Positions 26,909 to 35,142 of a stretch of 64,000 nucleotides of DNA are shown piece after piece (positions within the stretch are counted from its first letter, which is position 1; every line of letters begins with the position of its first letter). A program made the position numbers and the translations under genes. This DNA comes from a bacterium (GTDB taxonomy: Bacteria > Chloroflexota > Dormibacteria > Dormibacterales > Dormibacteraceae). A model generated the notes under the pieces. The model was not told where the DNA came from and made no database searches. It saw nothing but the letters and a program-made list of their open reading frames with translations. Location: the NCBI GenBank assembly GCA_004299235.1, contig SCQL01000031.1, positions 186,001-250,000 on the forward strand. The letters are read 5' to 3'.

Positions 26909-27593
26909 GCGCGCTCGTGATCAGGTGGTCGGCGAGGTGTGGATTCTTCGGCAGCAGTGACCCGTGCAGGTAGGTGCCCAGGACGCCGCCCTGTAGACAG
27001 CCCTCGGTGCCGTCCGACCCGTTGTTGCCGAATCCCACGCGCAACCTGCCGAGGGGCCTGGCCTTCGGGCCGAGAAAGGTGCGCCCGCTGTGGTTCTCGA
27101 AACCCACCAGCGTCGGCGGATTGAGGCCTCCGACCGCGGGGTCTGAAGACCTCAGGTCGACGACCACGTCGCCGATGAAGCGCTTCGTGCCCGCCTCGGT
27201 GCGCACGTCGATCATGCCGATGCCCGGAAAGCGCTCGCCGCCCGCGGTCTGGTAGTAGTCACCGAGGAGCTGATAACCGCCGCACACGGCGAGCACCCCG
27301 GCGCCGGATGCGACCGCACGCTCGAGCGACGGCTGCTTCAGCTCGAGCAGGTCTTGATACACGAGCCCCTGCTCGCGGTCCTGGCCGCCGCCGAAAAAGA
27401 AGACGTCCACCTCGTCCATGCGGTCGACGGTGCCGCGTCCCAGCTCGATCAGCTCTGGCTCGTAGCCCCGCCATTCGGCCCGTTTGAGCAGCGTGAGTAT
27501 GTTGCCGCGGTCCCCATAGATGTTCATGAGGTCGGGGTACAGCCAGCCGACGGTGAATGTCTTTTTGCCGGGGGTTCGGGCCACGTGTCTCAA
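26814..27593 (-). CDS. gatD: Lipid II isoglutaminyl synthase, glutaminase subunit GatD
   Basis: 259 residues from TTG 27593, which shares TTGA with the murT stop; GTG 27584 (256 residues) has a better-spaced GGAG site and is a good alternative. It is a class I CobB/CobQ-like glutamine amidotransferase: the N-terminus TVGWLYPDLMNIYGDRGN, FFFGGGQDREQ, the nucleophile cysteine in GVLAVCGGYQLLGDYY and the histidine in LGTYLHGSLLPKNP. It releases ammonia from glutamine for MurT to amidate the D-Glu carboxyl of lipid II. The 3' end overlaps lon convergently. Confidence 0.93.
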   Translation of the reverse strand: MRHVARTPGKKTFTVGWLYPDLMNIYGDRGNILTLLKRAEWRGYEPELIELGRGTVDRMDEVDVFFFGGGQDREQGLVYQDLLELKQPSLERAVASGAGVLAVCGGYQLLGDYYQTAGGERFPGIGMIDVRTEAGTKRFIGDVVVDLRSSDPAVGGLNPPTLVGFENHSGRTFLGPKARPLGRLRVGFGNNGSDGTEGCLQGGVLGTYLHGSLLPKNPHLADHLITSALSRRGAVDLSPLDDSAELAAHDRILQRAQSR

Positions 27594-28957
27594 GTCTCCC
27601 AGTAAGGCCTGGCCCACCCGCGGCGGACGAGCTCGGCCCGCAGGTCGAGCATCGCGGTGTAGGTGCACAAGAGGTGCGCGGTCTCGCCCGCGGCCGTGAC
27701 CTCGATGAGGGCGTCGAGGGCCCGGCCGGGATCGGTCTCGGGCGGCGCGGCTTCGACACCCGCGTACTTGAGGCGAACGGCGAGATCGTGGGCGCGGTTT
27801 CCCGCCGGCACGACGGCGCTGGAGGTGCCGCGCAGATGCTCGAAGTCGACGTCCCAGATCCACGAGACGTCGGCGCCGTCGGCCTTGCGGTCGTTGAGGC
27901 CGATCAGGAAGCTGTGGCCCCGGGCCAGGTCCACGGCGGTGCGGAGGGCTTCATTGAAACCCGCGGGGTTCTTCGAGAGGACCAGGTTGAGGTGGCGGCC
28001 GCGAAACTCCACGCGTTCCTGGCGTCCGAAGGTGGCGCGGAAGCCGCGCAAGCGGAGGGCGATGGCGGACGGTTCCAGGCCGAGGGTGCGGGCGGTGGCG
28101 AAGGCGGCGAGCACGTTGTAGCAGTTGTAGAGGCCGCCCAACGGGACCTCCACGCGGGTGCCCTGAATCTCGGTCGCGAGGCGGTCGAAACCGTCGAGTT
28201 CGATGCGGGTCGCGGTCACCTCCGGCGCCGGGCGGGCGAAGTCACCGTTGGGGCACGAGTAGAGACCGTCGTGGCCGGCGTAGACCGCGTCGAACCTCAG
28301 GCTCGCGCCGCATTTCGGGCACGTGCGCGCGTCGGCGGCGTGGGGCAGCTCGCGGGCGCCGGCGCTCGTGTCGTCGAGCCCATACCAGAGCGGCACGCGG
28401 GCCAGGCCGAGGCCGATCTCGGCGACGCGCGGGTCGTCCGCGTTGAGGATGGCGCGGCTGCCATCCGGCAGCGCGCCGAGCGCCGATTCGATCTTCTTGG
28501 CGACGGACTCCAGCTCGCCGTAGCGGTCGAGCTGGTCGCGGAAGAGGTTGAGGACGATGGTGGCCCTGGGCTGAATCTCCTCCACGGCGCGCGGCAGGCT
28601 CGCCTCGTCGATCTCGAACACACCCCAATCGGCGCGCAGCCTGCCGTCGATCCCGGCGCCGTCGATGGCGGCCGCGGTGGCGCCGAAGATGAGGTTCGCT
28701 CCGGCACGGTTGGAGACGACTTTGTACCCGGCGCCCTCGAGGAGCCAGGTGACGAGGCGCGCGGTCGTGGTCTTGCCGTTGGTGCCGGTGATGACGACCG
28801 AGCCGTGCGCCAGGTCCCGTGACAGCTTGGCGAGGACGCGGCGGTCGATGGCCCGGGCGACGTCTCCGGGCAGGGTCGTGCCGCCGCCGCGCCGGCTGAC
28901 GCGAGACAGCGCGCCGGTCGCCTTGCCGGCCCACACCGCCGCCGTTTTCCGGATCAA
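27590..28957 (-). CDS. murT: Lipid II isoglutaminyl synthase, Mur ligase-like subunit MurT
   Basis: 455 residues. The Mur ligase P-loop VVITGTNGKTTTARL is near 62, followed by SNRAGANL, FEIDEASLPRAVEEIQP and VLNLFRDQLDRYGELE. The MurT-specific zinc ribbon has CPKCG and YSCPNG, and the C-terminal DUF1727 domain has LIGLNDRKADGADVSWIWDVDFE with the catalytic aspartate region. With GatD it amidates lipid II at the membrane. The TTG start at 28957 overlaps the ispE stop (TTGA). Confidence 0.94.
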   Translation of the reverse strand: MIRKTAAVWAGKATGALSRVSRRGGGTTLPGDVARAIDRRVLAKLSRDLAHGSVVITGTNGKTTTARLVTWLLEGAGYKVVSNRAGANLIFGATAAAIDGAGIDGRLRADWGVFEIDEASLPRAVEEIQPRATIVLNLFRDQLDRYGELESVAKKIESALGALPDGSRAILNADDPRVAEIGLGLARVPLWYGLDDTSAGARELPHAADARTCPKCGASLRFDAVYAGHDGLYSCPNGDFARPAPEVTATRIELDGFDRLATEIQGTRVEVPLGGLYNCYNVLAAFATARTLGLEPSAIALRLRGFRATFGRQERVEFRGRHLNLVLSKNPAGFNEALRTAVDLARGHSFLIGLNDRKADGADVSWIWDVDFEHLRGTSSAVVPAGNRAHDLAVRLKYAGVEAAPPETDPGRALDALIEVTAAGETAHLLCTYTAMLDLRAELVRRGWARPYWET

Positions 28958-29715
28958 GCCCAGGGCCCGATCGACTGAGTCACCGCTGTCCAGCAATCGA
29001 GGGAGGCGGTCACGTGGCGAGCCTCCTCGCCACCGCCGCAGCGCCGGAAGAAGGCCGAGCCGCTGCCGGTCATCCGCCAGCCCTCGCCCAGGCGCGCGGC
29101 GAACTCCTTGATCCGCGGCTCGGCATGGGCTGCGGCACGCGACAGCTGGTTCGGAGCGCTGGGGTCGTCCTTCACCTCGTCCCATGCACGGTAGACGGCC
29201 GCGGTCAAGAGTTCGATACCCGGCCAGGCGACGACAAAGCATGCGGGCTCGGCCGGCAGCCCGGTGAGGCGGTCGCCCCGACCTTCCGCCAGGGCGGCGC
29301 CGCCCTGGAGAAAGAAGGGGACGTCCGCGCCGAGCGATCGGGCGATCGGCGTGATGTCGATCGCGAGCCGGTGGAGGGCGGTGAGCCCGCGCAGGGCGGC
29401 GGCGGCATCGGAGCTTGCACCCCCGAGACCGGCTCCCGCCGGGATGCGTTTGTGCAGGTGAAAACGGGTCGGCAGGTCGCGGCCGGCGGCCTGCTCCAGG
29501 GCGGCGTGCGCCTTGAGCACCGAGTTTTCGGCCGCGCCGGTGACCGCGAGCCCGGAGGTCGAGAAGGCCGTCTCATTCGAGGGCGCCAGCTCGAGCAGGT
29601 CGTGGAGGTCGATCGCCTGCAGCCGGGTGCGGACCTCGTGGAAGCCGTCGTCGCGGCGCCCGAGAACGGCGAGGTCAAGGTTGAGCTTGGCCCGCGCAGG
29701 CAGCGCGAGCGTCAC
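28954..29715 (-). CDS. ispE: 4-diphosphocytidyl-2-C-methyl-D-erythritol kinase IspE
   Basis: 253-residue GHMP kinase of the MEP isoprenoid pathway. Visible motifs: ARAKLNLDLAVLGRRDDGFHEV near the start, the ATP-binding PAGAGLGGASSDAAAALRGL near 95, GADVPFFLQGGAALAEGRGD, and the C-terminal MTGSGSAFF. It lies between the gamma-carbonic-anhydrase-like gene and murT with 4-nt overlaps at both ends. This links isoprenoid carrier supply and lipid II modification in one operon. GTG start at 29715. Confidence 0.94.
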   Translation of the reverse strand: MTLALPARAKLNLDLAVLGRRDDGFHEVRTRLQAIDLHDLLELAPSNETAFSTSGLAVTGAAENSVLKAHAALEQAAGRDLPTRFHLHKRIPAGAGLGGASSDAAAALRGLTALHRLAIDITPIARSLGADVPFFLQGGAALAEGRGDRLTGLPAEPACFVVAWPGIELLTAAVYRAWDEVKDDPSAPNQLSRAAAHAEPRIKEFAARLGEGWRMTGSGSAFFRRCGGGEEARHVTASLDCWTAVTQSIGPWA

Positions 29716-30239
29716 CGTGGGTCGACGGGTCGAAGCTTCGCTCGGTACGCGACCGCTCGATCGCGGTAATGCCGCGCCGTGATGCCGACCCACGTGCCGG
29801 ATGAACCTTCGAGCGCTTTCTTGATCGTCGCCGGCACACCGGCGGCCATGTGCCCGGGCGGCACCTGCTTGCCCTCGCCGAGCACCGCGCCCGCGGCGAG
29901 CATCGAGCCGGCGCCAAGGCGGCTGCGCTGCAGCATGGTGGCGCCCATGCCCACGACCGCGCCCTGCTCGACGACGCAGCCTTCGAGCTGGGCGGAGTGG
30001 CCGACGCTGGCGTCACGCTCGATGACCGTCGGCAGGTCCTTGGCGCAGTGGACGACCGCGTTGTCCTGGATGTTGGCGCCCTCGCCGACCCTGATCAGGG
30101 CCTCATCACCACGCAGCACGGCGCCAAACCACACGCTGGCGCCGGCTTCGACCTCGACGTCTCCGATGAGGACGGCGGTGGGTGCGATGTAGGCGTCAGG
30201 GTGCACCTTCGGGCGCCGGTCATTGAGCTCGAACTCCAC
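29712..30239 (-). CDS. Gamma-carbonic anhydrase-like hexapeptide-repeat protein
   Basis: 175 residues of left-handed beta-helix hexapeptide repeats (AYIAPTAVLIGDVEVEAGAS, VVEQGAVVGMGATML) with a C-terminal helix, the gamma-CA/YrdA layout. Two of the three zinc ligands are present (H64 in AVVHCA and H81 in SVGHSA). The third, normally the histidine of the LHGC motif, is Glu86 (LEGC), so carbonic anhydrase activity is doubtful. First gene of the minus-strand ispE-murT-gatD operon; the divergent rpsT promoter lies right upstream. Confidence 0.88.
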   Translation of the reverse strand: MEFELNDRRPKVHPDAYIAPTAVLIGDVEVEAGASVWFGAVLRGDEALIRVGEGANIQDNAVVHCAKDLPTVIERDASVGHSAQLEGCVVEQGAVVGMGATMLQRSRLGAGSMLAAGAVLGEGKQVPPGHMAAGVPATIKKALEGSSGTWVGITARHYRDRAVAYRAKLRPVDPR

Positions 30240-30252
30240 TGGCCTCTATAAT
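30223..30252 (+). promoter_or_regulatory. rpsT promoter (TTGAGC-18-TATAAT)
   Basis: A -35-like TTGAGC at 30223-30228 and a perfect -10 TATAAT at 30247-30252 are separated by 18 bp. The predicted start point near 30259 gives a leader of about 30 nt before the rpsT GTG. The -35 box lies within the first codons of the divergent carbonic-anhydrase-like gene. Confidence 0.7.
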
Positions 30253-30289
30253 CCTAGCTTCGTGCGTAAGTCCTTCCGGGTATCGATAA

Positions 30290-30658
30290 GTGGCTAAGCG
30301 AACGGCGTCTGCCAAGAAGCAGGCGCGGTCGGGCGTGCGACGTGCACTGCGCAATCGCGCCGTGCGGTCCGAGGTCAAGACCAAGGTGGTCAAGGCGCGC
30401 CGGACGTTGAGCGAAGGTCCGGTCGCGGAGTCCGATCGCCACGCGCTGGCGCTCGAGGCGGTGCGCGCGCTGGACCGGGCGGCGGCGAAAGGCGTCCTGC
30501 ACCCGAACAACGCGGCGCGGCGCAAGGCGCGGCTGACTCGCCAGATGGCCAAGGTGGCGATCGCCCCTGCCGCCGCCGCGAAAGGCAAGAAGGCAGCCGC
30601 TGCGGCCGCCAAGCCGGCGGCGCCGGCAGCCAAGGCCGCGAGCAAGAACAAGAAGTAG
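30290..30658 (+). CDS. rpsT: 30S ribosomal protein S20
   Basis: 122 residues from a GTG start. The first 85 residues are S20 (MAKRTASAKKQARSGVRRAL, LDRAAAKGVLHPNNAARRKARLTRQM), which binds 16S rRNA. They are followed by an Ala/Lys/Pro-rich tail of about 35 residues (AAAAKGKKAAAAAAKPAAPA...KNKK) that makes the protein clearly longer than the roughly 87-residue family norm. Monocistronic, ending in a hairpin shared with holA. Confidence 0.95.
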   Translation: MAKRTASAKKQARSGVRRALRNRAVRSEVKTKVVKARRTLSEGPVAESDRHALALEAVRALDRAAAKGVLHPNNAARRKARLTRQMAKVAIAPAAAAKGKKAAAAAAKPAAPAAKAASKNKK

Positions 30659-30681
30659 CCGCCTCCGCCTTCTAGAGGCGG
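30659..30681. terminator. Bidirectional hairpin between rpsT and holA
   Basis: CCGCCTC and GAGGCGG form a perfect 7-bp stem with a 9-nt loop, lying in the 13-bp convergent gap and overlapping the holA stop codon. There are no T-runs. It probably limits read-through in both directions. Confidence 0.5.
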
Positions 30682-31625
30682 GTGAGCAGCACGTCAAGCC
30701 CGAGCTCGGCGTCGATCTGCCCCGACTTGACCTCCCACTCGTAGTCCCGGATCGCCCGCAGCGCGGCTTCCAGCCGTTCCGGGTCGGCCTGCTGGGCGGC
30801 GTCGTAAGCCTTCTGCACGACGAAGCGATGCTCGGACATCTGGTCCTGCACCTGGGCCAGCGTCTCGCCCCGATCCCGCCTCGCTCGGACCTCGAGCACC
30901 AGCGCGACGTGCCGGGCCATGCGGTAGGCCACCGAAGTGGGCTGGAGCCCGCCGCGGGTGAGGTCCCGGGCGATCTTCAAAGCCTCCGCGGTCGGGCGTG
31001 GCAGCAGGTTGTCGGTGAGCTTGAAGATCTCGGCCTCACGGCCGCCGGCCAGCAGCTCGGTGACCGCCTCAGGGGTGAGCTTGGACCCGGACGCCCTATA
31101 CGCGGCGAGCTTGCGCAGCTCGGAGTCGATGATCGTCAGGTCGGCCGGTGTGACCCGCACGACCTGGGCCGCGATGGCCGGGGTGAGCCCGTGCTCGACA
31201 GCTCTTTTGGCCGTCCATTCACTGAGCGCGCGGCCCTTGAGGCGCTGCATCTCCTCGACGGCGCCGCCGGCGGCGGCCACGGCCTTGGCGAGCTTGTGGG
31301 TGCTGACGAGGCGACCGGCAACGGTGATCAGGAGCCGGGTGGTCGGCGGGATCTCGGTCAGCGCGGAGGCGAGGCTTTCCGCGCGATTGGCGGGCAGCGC
31401 TCGTACATGGACGACGCGGTACGGGTCGAGGAACGGCGCCTGGAGGATCGAGTCCTGCAGGCGCGCGGACGCCAGGCCCGCGCCCTCGAGGGTCTCGAAG
31501 CCGAAATCCGAGACCAGCTCGCCGCGCCAGCCGTCGAGGATCGAGCGCGCCGCCTCGTCGATGAGAAAGCGCTCCTCGCCGTGGAGCAGGAGGGTGGTCG
31601 GCTTACGGTTGGGCGGTCGGGACAC
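30672..31625 (-). CDS. holA: DNA polymerase III delta subunit
   Basis: 317 residues with the clamp-loader delta layout: an N-terminal AAA+-like domain starting LLLHGEERFLIDEAARSIL, a central FLDPYRVVHVRALP strand, DLTIIDSELRKLAAY, and a C-terminal helical collar with EIFKLTDNLL and LRAIRDYEWEVKSGQID. As usual for delta it lacks a functional P-loop. It opens the beta clamp. Located between rpsT and comEC, an order common in many bacteria. Confidence 0.93.
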   Translation of the reverse strand: MSRPPNRKPTTLLLHGEERFLIDEAARSILDGWRGELVSDFGFETLEGAGLASARLQDSILQAPFLDPYRVVHVRALPANRAESLASALTEIPPTTRLLITVAGRLVSTHKLAKAVAAAGGAVEEMQRLKGRALSEWTAKRAVEHGLTPAIAAQVVRVTPADLTIIDSELRKLAAYRASGSKLTPEAVTELLAGGREAEIFKLTDNLLPRPTAEALKIARDLTRGGLQPTSVAYRMARHVALVLEVRARRDRGETLAQVQDQMSEHRFVVQKAYDAAQQADPERLEAALRAIRDYEWEVKSGQIDAELGLDVLLTRL

Positions 31626-31656
31626 GCCTGCGATCGTACCCGCGATCGGGTCGGCC

Positions 31657-33906
31657 TCACATCGGCACGGTGATCGTCCCCTCCTCGTCGGTGCGGAGGA
31701 CGTTGGGCGGGAAGCCGGCGGCGAGCCGCCCGGACGCGCGCGAGGCGATCAGCTGCGTGGTCGGGTTGACCGCGGCGCGCTCGAGGTCCGGCGACAGGCG
31801 GCTGCGGCCGCCGGCCGGAAGGAGGAGGTAGGTGCAGGACCCGGAGATGCGGGCGGCGGCGACGGTCTGGGCGTCGAGATCGAGGTCGCTGAGGTCGCAG
31901 AAGCTGCGACCGGACGGGGCAACGACCCGCAGGCCGAGATAGGCGGCTCCGGCCTGTTCGCCGGGCGCGCCGGGCTCGGGCGCGAGAACCTCGAGCTCGA
32001 ATCCCGCCACAGCGATGGTGTCGCCCGCTCGCAGCCGGACGATTGACGCGCCGCGGGCGACAGCTTCGAGCGCAGCGGTGCGCCAGGCGGTGCCGGTCAG
32101 CTGTGCGTCAGGGATGAGGGCTCTGGCGACCGGCCGGTCGAAGGCGGCGAGGCCGCCGACGTGCCCGAGAGTGTTCGCCGTGATGGCGATGGCGTCGAGC
32201 TTTGACTGCCAGGGAGGCAATTGGGCTCCCAGCTCGTCTTTGAGCCGGGTCGGGCTCGGCCCGCCGTCGATGAGCATCGCTCCGTGCGGTCCTCGCAAGA
32301 GGACCGCCTGGCCGTCGCCGACCGCCATCACGACCGCCTGGGGCGGGGCGTTCGCCCAGAGGCCGAGAGCGACAGCCGAGATCAGGATGGGGGCGACGGC
32401 GGCGGCGGCGAAGCCCAGCGTGCGTCGGCGGTGCGTGGCCCGGGCGCCGGCGATCCCCGGGCCCACCCCCGCGTAGTAGGCGAGACCGGCCCAGGTCGGG
32501 AAGCTCGGGACGGAGATGGCGGCGGCCGGGGCGCGGGCCAGCACGTACGCGATCTGCTCCAGGTAGGCGAGCACTCCCGCCAGTGGAATGGCGGCGAGGC
32601 GGGCGAGGTCCGGAGCGACGGACAGGGCGCCGACCAGCAGGCCAGCGCCGACGAGCACCGGCAGCAGGGGCAGGACGAGGGCGTTGGCGAGCGGCGCGAT
32701 CGGAGACAGGACGTGAAAGTCGGTCGCCATCATCGGCAGCGTTCCAACCTGGGCCGCGCACGTGACCGCGAATGGCTCGCGAAGCGCCGCCGGCATCCAG
32801 CCGAGGCGCCTCTCGATTGTGGGCGTCAACAGGACGATGGCGGCGGTGCCGGCGAAGGAGAGCTGGAAACCGACGTTCCATGCCAGCTCGGGGTGCCAGC
32901 CGAGCATGGCGGCGGCCGTGAGCGCGAGCGAGGTCCAGACGTGCGTCGGGCGACCGAGCCGCGAGGCGGCGAGCGCGAGCCCGCCCATCGCGGCGGCGCG
33001 CATGGCGGCGGGAGTGGCCCCGCCGGCCAACGCATACAGGCCGATCAGAGCCAGCGCGGGCCACGTGGCGTGACGTCCGAGTAACGGCTTGAGGGCGCCC
33101 TGTGCGATGCGGGCGAAGACGGCGACCTTGAGGCCGCTGAGCACGAGCAGGTGGATGAGGCCGGTGGCGATGAGGGCGTTCTGCAGCCGCGGCGGGATGC
33201 CCTGGCGTATGCCCAAAACGACGCCGAGCAGCACCGCGGCGTGAGGCGCGGGGAGCGCCTGGTCGAGAGCTGCCGTGTATCGGGCTCGGAGCCAGCCCGG
33301 GAGACCGGTGATGCCGGAGCCGGCGGAGACGACGTCGAAGCTCGTCGCCGCGAGCTCCAGGTAGACGTGGCGCTGCGCCAGGTAGGTGCGACGATCGAAT
33401 GTCGGGAGGTCGCGGGGCAGCGTGAGCTTGCCGGTCGCTTGGATGTGATCGCCGAAGCCGGCTTCGGCCGGCCCCCGCCAGCGGACCATCAGGTTGCCGA
33501 TGCCGCTGACCGGCAACGTGCCGATGGCGACGCTGTCGGGTTCGATCAGCACCTCCGATCCGGCCGGGGCTGGACGGCTGTCATCGGCCACACGGCCGGT
33601 GATCGTGGCGGTCCGGCCGGCGAGGAGAACGGCACGGGCGGGGGTCCCGGGATCCGTGGCGGGTAGCTCCGCCCGTCCCACCGCCAGCAGGGCGAACCCC
33701 AGTCCGATGGCGATGACCGCCGGTCGGACGGCGAACGCGACCGCCAGGCATGGCAGGGCGAGCGCGATGGCGATGGCGCCGAGGGCCGGCTTGGATGGCG
33801 CGATCACGACCGCCGCCGCAAGAGCGGTCGACCACGAGAGAGCGACGAGCAGCGCGGGAAAGCGACTGAGCGAGTCGAGGCCGGTCGTGTTCTCGGCGTC
33901 GATCAC
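31657..33906 (-). CDS. comEC: ComEC/Rec2-family DNA uptake channel protein with degenerate nuclease domain
   Basis: 749 residues: an N-terminal membrane/OB region (DUF4131-like), the Competence domain with 8-10 hydrophobic helices (NALIATGLIHLLVLSGLKVAVF, WNVGFQLSFAGTAAIVLL) and a C-terminal metallo-beta-lactamase-like domain. In that domain the HxHxDH zinc motif is replaced by ITANTLGHVGG, and the usual SGLH motif of the channel reads SGLK, so the external nuclease activity is probably lost. GTG start at 33906 overlapping comEA (GTGA). Predicted to pass single-stranded DNA across the membrane. Confidence 0.9.
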   Translation of the reverse strand: MIDAENTTGLDSLSRFPALLVALSWSTALAAAVVIAPSKPALGAIAIALALPCLAVAFAVRPAVIAIGLGFALLAVGRAELPATDPGTPARAVLLAGRTATITGRVADDSRPAPAGSEVLIEPDSVAIGTLPVSGIGNLMVRWRGPAEAGFGDHIQATGKLTLPRDLPTFDRRTYLAQRHVYLELAATSFDVVSAGSGITGLPGWLRARYTAALDQALPAPHAAVLLGVVLGIRQGIPPRLQNALIATGLIHLLVLSGLKVAVFARIAQGALKPLLGRHATWPALALIGLYALAGGATPAAMRAAAMGGLALAASRLGRPTHVWTSLALTAAAMLGWHPELAWNVGFQLSFAGTAAIVLLTPTIERRLGWMPAALREPFAVTCAAQVGTLPMMATDFHVLSPIAPLANALVLPLLPVLVGAGLLVGALSVAPDLARLAAIPLAGVLAYLEQIAYVLARAPAAAISVPSFPTWAGLAYYAGVGPGIAGARATHRRRTLGFAAAAVAPILISAVALGLWANAPPQAVVMAVGDGQAVLLRGPHGAMLIDGGPSPTRLKDELGAQLPPWQSKLDAIAITANTLGHVGGLAAFDRPVARALIPDAQLTGTAWRTAALEAVARGASIVRLRAGDTIAVAGFELEVLAPEPGAPGEQAGAAYLGLRVVAPSGRSFCDLSDLDLDAQTVAAARISGSCTYLLLPAGGRSRLSPDLERAAVNPTTQLIASRASGRLAAGFPPNVLRTDEEGTITVPM

Positions 33907-34481
33907 AAGGTAAGGAAGCGGCGGGCGATGACGTAGTCGGCTTCGCTCATGCCCAGGACGTCGACCAGTTCGCGCGTGCTCTGGAATCCACCGTAATTCG
34001 TGCGGTAGTCGATCACGTCCTGGGCGAGGGCTTCGGTGAAACCGGGCACGACCGCCAGCTCGTCGAGCGTCGCAGTGTTGAGGTTGGTCCGGGAGGTGGC
34101 CGTACCCGAAGTGGTCCTGGCGAACGGGACCTTGATCTGCTCGCCGTCCTTGAGCCGGCCGGCCAGGTTGGGGAGCCGGGTGAGGTCGGCGGCAGCGCTC
34201 AATCCGCCGGCGGCGGCGATGGCGTCGTACACCCGATCGCCGCGGGGCAGGCGGTAGAGGCCCGGGTTGGCGACCGCTCCGATCACGTGCACGAGCAGGC
34301 CCGCCGGAGGCGGCACCTCGAGGCTCGCGTCAGCGGCGGCAGGCTGGGCTGGAGCCGGTGCCGCGGCGGCAGCCGAGCTGTAGGCGTAGGCCCCCGCCAG
34401 GGTGCCGAGGCCGAGCGCGATCGGCGCGACGAGCAGCAGGAGGTGCTTCCACCCGGGGATGAAGCGGAGCTGGTTGCGCAC
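33903..34481 (-). CDS. comEA: ComEA-like DNA-binding competence protein
   Basis: 192 residues. One N-terminal membrane anchor (WKHLLLLVAPIALGLGTLAGAYAY), an Ala/Pro linker, an SLBB domain (VHVIGAVANPGLYRLPRGDRV) and C-terminal tandem helix-hairpin-helix motifs (NLNTATLDELAVVPGFTEAL, FQSTRELVDVLGMSE) typical of ComEA. It would bind incoming double-stranded DNA outside the membrane and hand it to ComEC, with which it overlaps. Confidence 0.93.
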   Translation of the reverse strand: MRNQLRFIPGWKHLLLLVAPIALGLGTLAGAYAYSSAAAAAPAPAQPAAADASLEVPPPAGLLVHVIGAVANPGLYRLPRGDRVYDAIAAAGGLSAAADLTRLPNLAGRLKDGEQIKVPFARTTSGTATSRTNLNTATLDELAVVPGFTEALAQDVIDYRTNYGGFQSTRELVDVLGMSEADYVIARRFLTL

Positions 34482-34546
34482 AGGGCGAGGCTAGGGGGCA
34501 ACTCGCGTGGCGGGAACCCTGCCTGTAAATCCAGCGCCGGCGAGGA

Positions 34547-34621
34547 TGGTTCCGCGGGAAGGATTCGAACCTTCGGTCGAGGATCCAAAGTCCCCTGCCT
34601 TACCAGCTTGGCTACCGCGGA
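34547..34621 (-). tRNA. tRNA-Gln (anticodon UUG)
   Basis: Cloverleaf on the minus strand: acceptor TCCGCGG/CCGCGGA, D-arm GCCAAGCTGGTAAGGC, anticodon arm with loop CTTTGGA (anticodon TTG) and T-arm GAAGGTTCGAATCCTTC. The 3' end ACCA is encoded. A first-position U and the GCCAAG...GGTAAGGCA D-arm are typical of glutamine tRNA. Confidence 0.93.
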
Positions 34622-34708
34622 GCGCGCGAGTGACAACAGTACCGCGAGGCGCACACCGGATCAGAGGCCGGCGTGACCTCCGCGCGGCCGCGAGCGTTGG
34701 GTCATTCG

Positions 34709-35104
34709 ATGAGGCACGCGCTCCTGCTCGGCCTGCTGCTGGTGACCGCCGCATGCGGCGCGTATCGGTTTCCGGGTGTGGAGCCGGGGGGCTCTGGGAC
34801 GGTCAGCGGCAATGTGGTCGCCGTGCCGTGCGCGCCGGTCGAGTCGGCCGCCAAGCCGTGTGCGGGCAGACCCGTCCCTGGCCTCGAGCTGGATTTCACC
34901 AGCGGCGACACCACCCGGGGCGCCGTCACCGATTCAGAAGGCAACTACTCCATCGAGCTGGGTGCGGCCACCTGGAAGGTCCGGATGAAGACCTACATGC
35001 GCATCGTGAGCGGTCCGCCGGCCGTGACGGTCACGTCCGGGTCCAGGCTGATCGTGAGCTACGTCCTGGACTCAGGCATCCGGGTGCCCGTCCCTCAGCA
35101 ATAG
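34709..35104 (+). CDS. Small lipoprotein with carboxypeptidase-regulatory-like fold
   Basis: 131 residues from ATG 34709. The signal LLLGLLLVTAAC has a lipobox ending at a cysteine near residue 16. The mature part is a single Ig-like beta sandwich of the carboxypeptidase-regulatory type (GTVSGNVVAVPC...GAVTDSEGNYSIELGAATWKVRM). An in-frame start 12 codons upstream exists but would spoil the signal. Function unknown; cell-surface location predicted. Confidence 0.75.
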   Translation: MRHALLLGLLLVTAACGAYRFPGVEPGGSGTVSGNVVAVPCAPVESAAKPCAGRPVPGLELDFTSGDTTRGAVTDSEGNYSIELGAATWKVRMKTYMRIVSGPPAVTVTSGSRLIVSYVLDSGIRVPVPQQ

Positions 35105-35142
35105 CGGGCGAGGCCGTCCCATAGCCGGCCGCGCCGGCGAGA

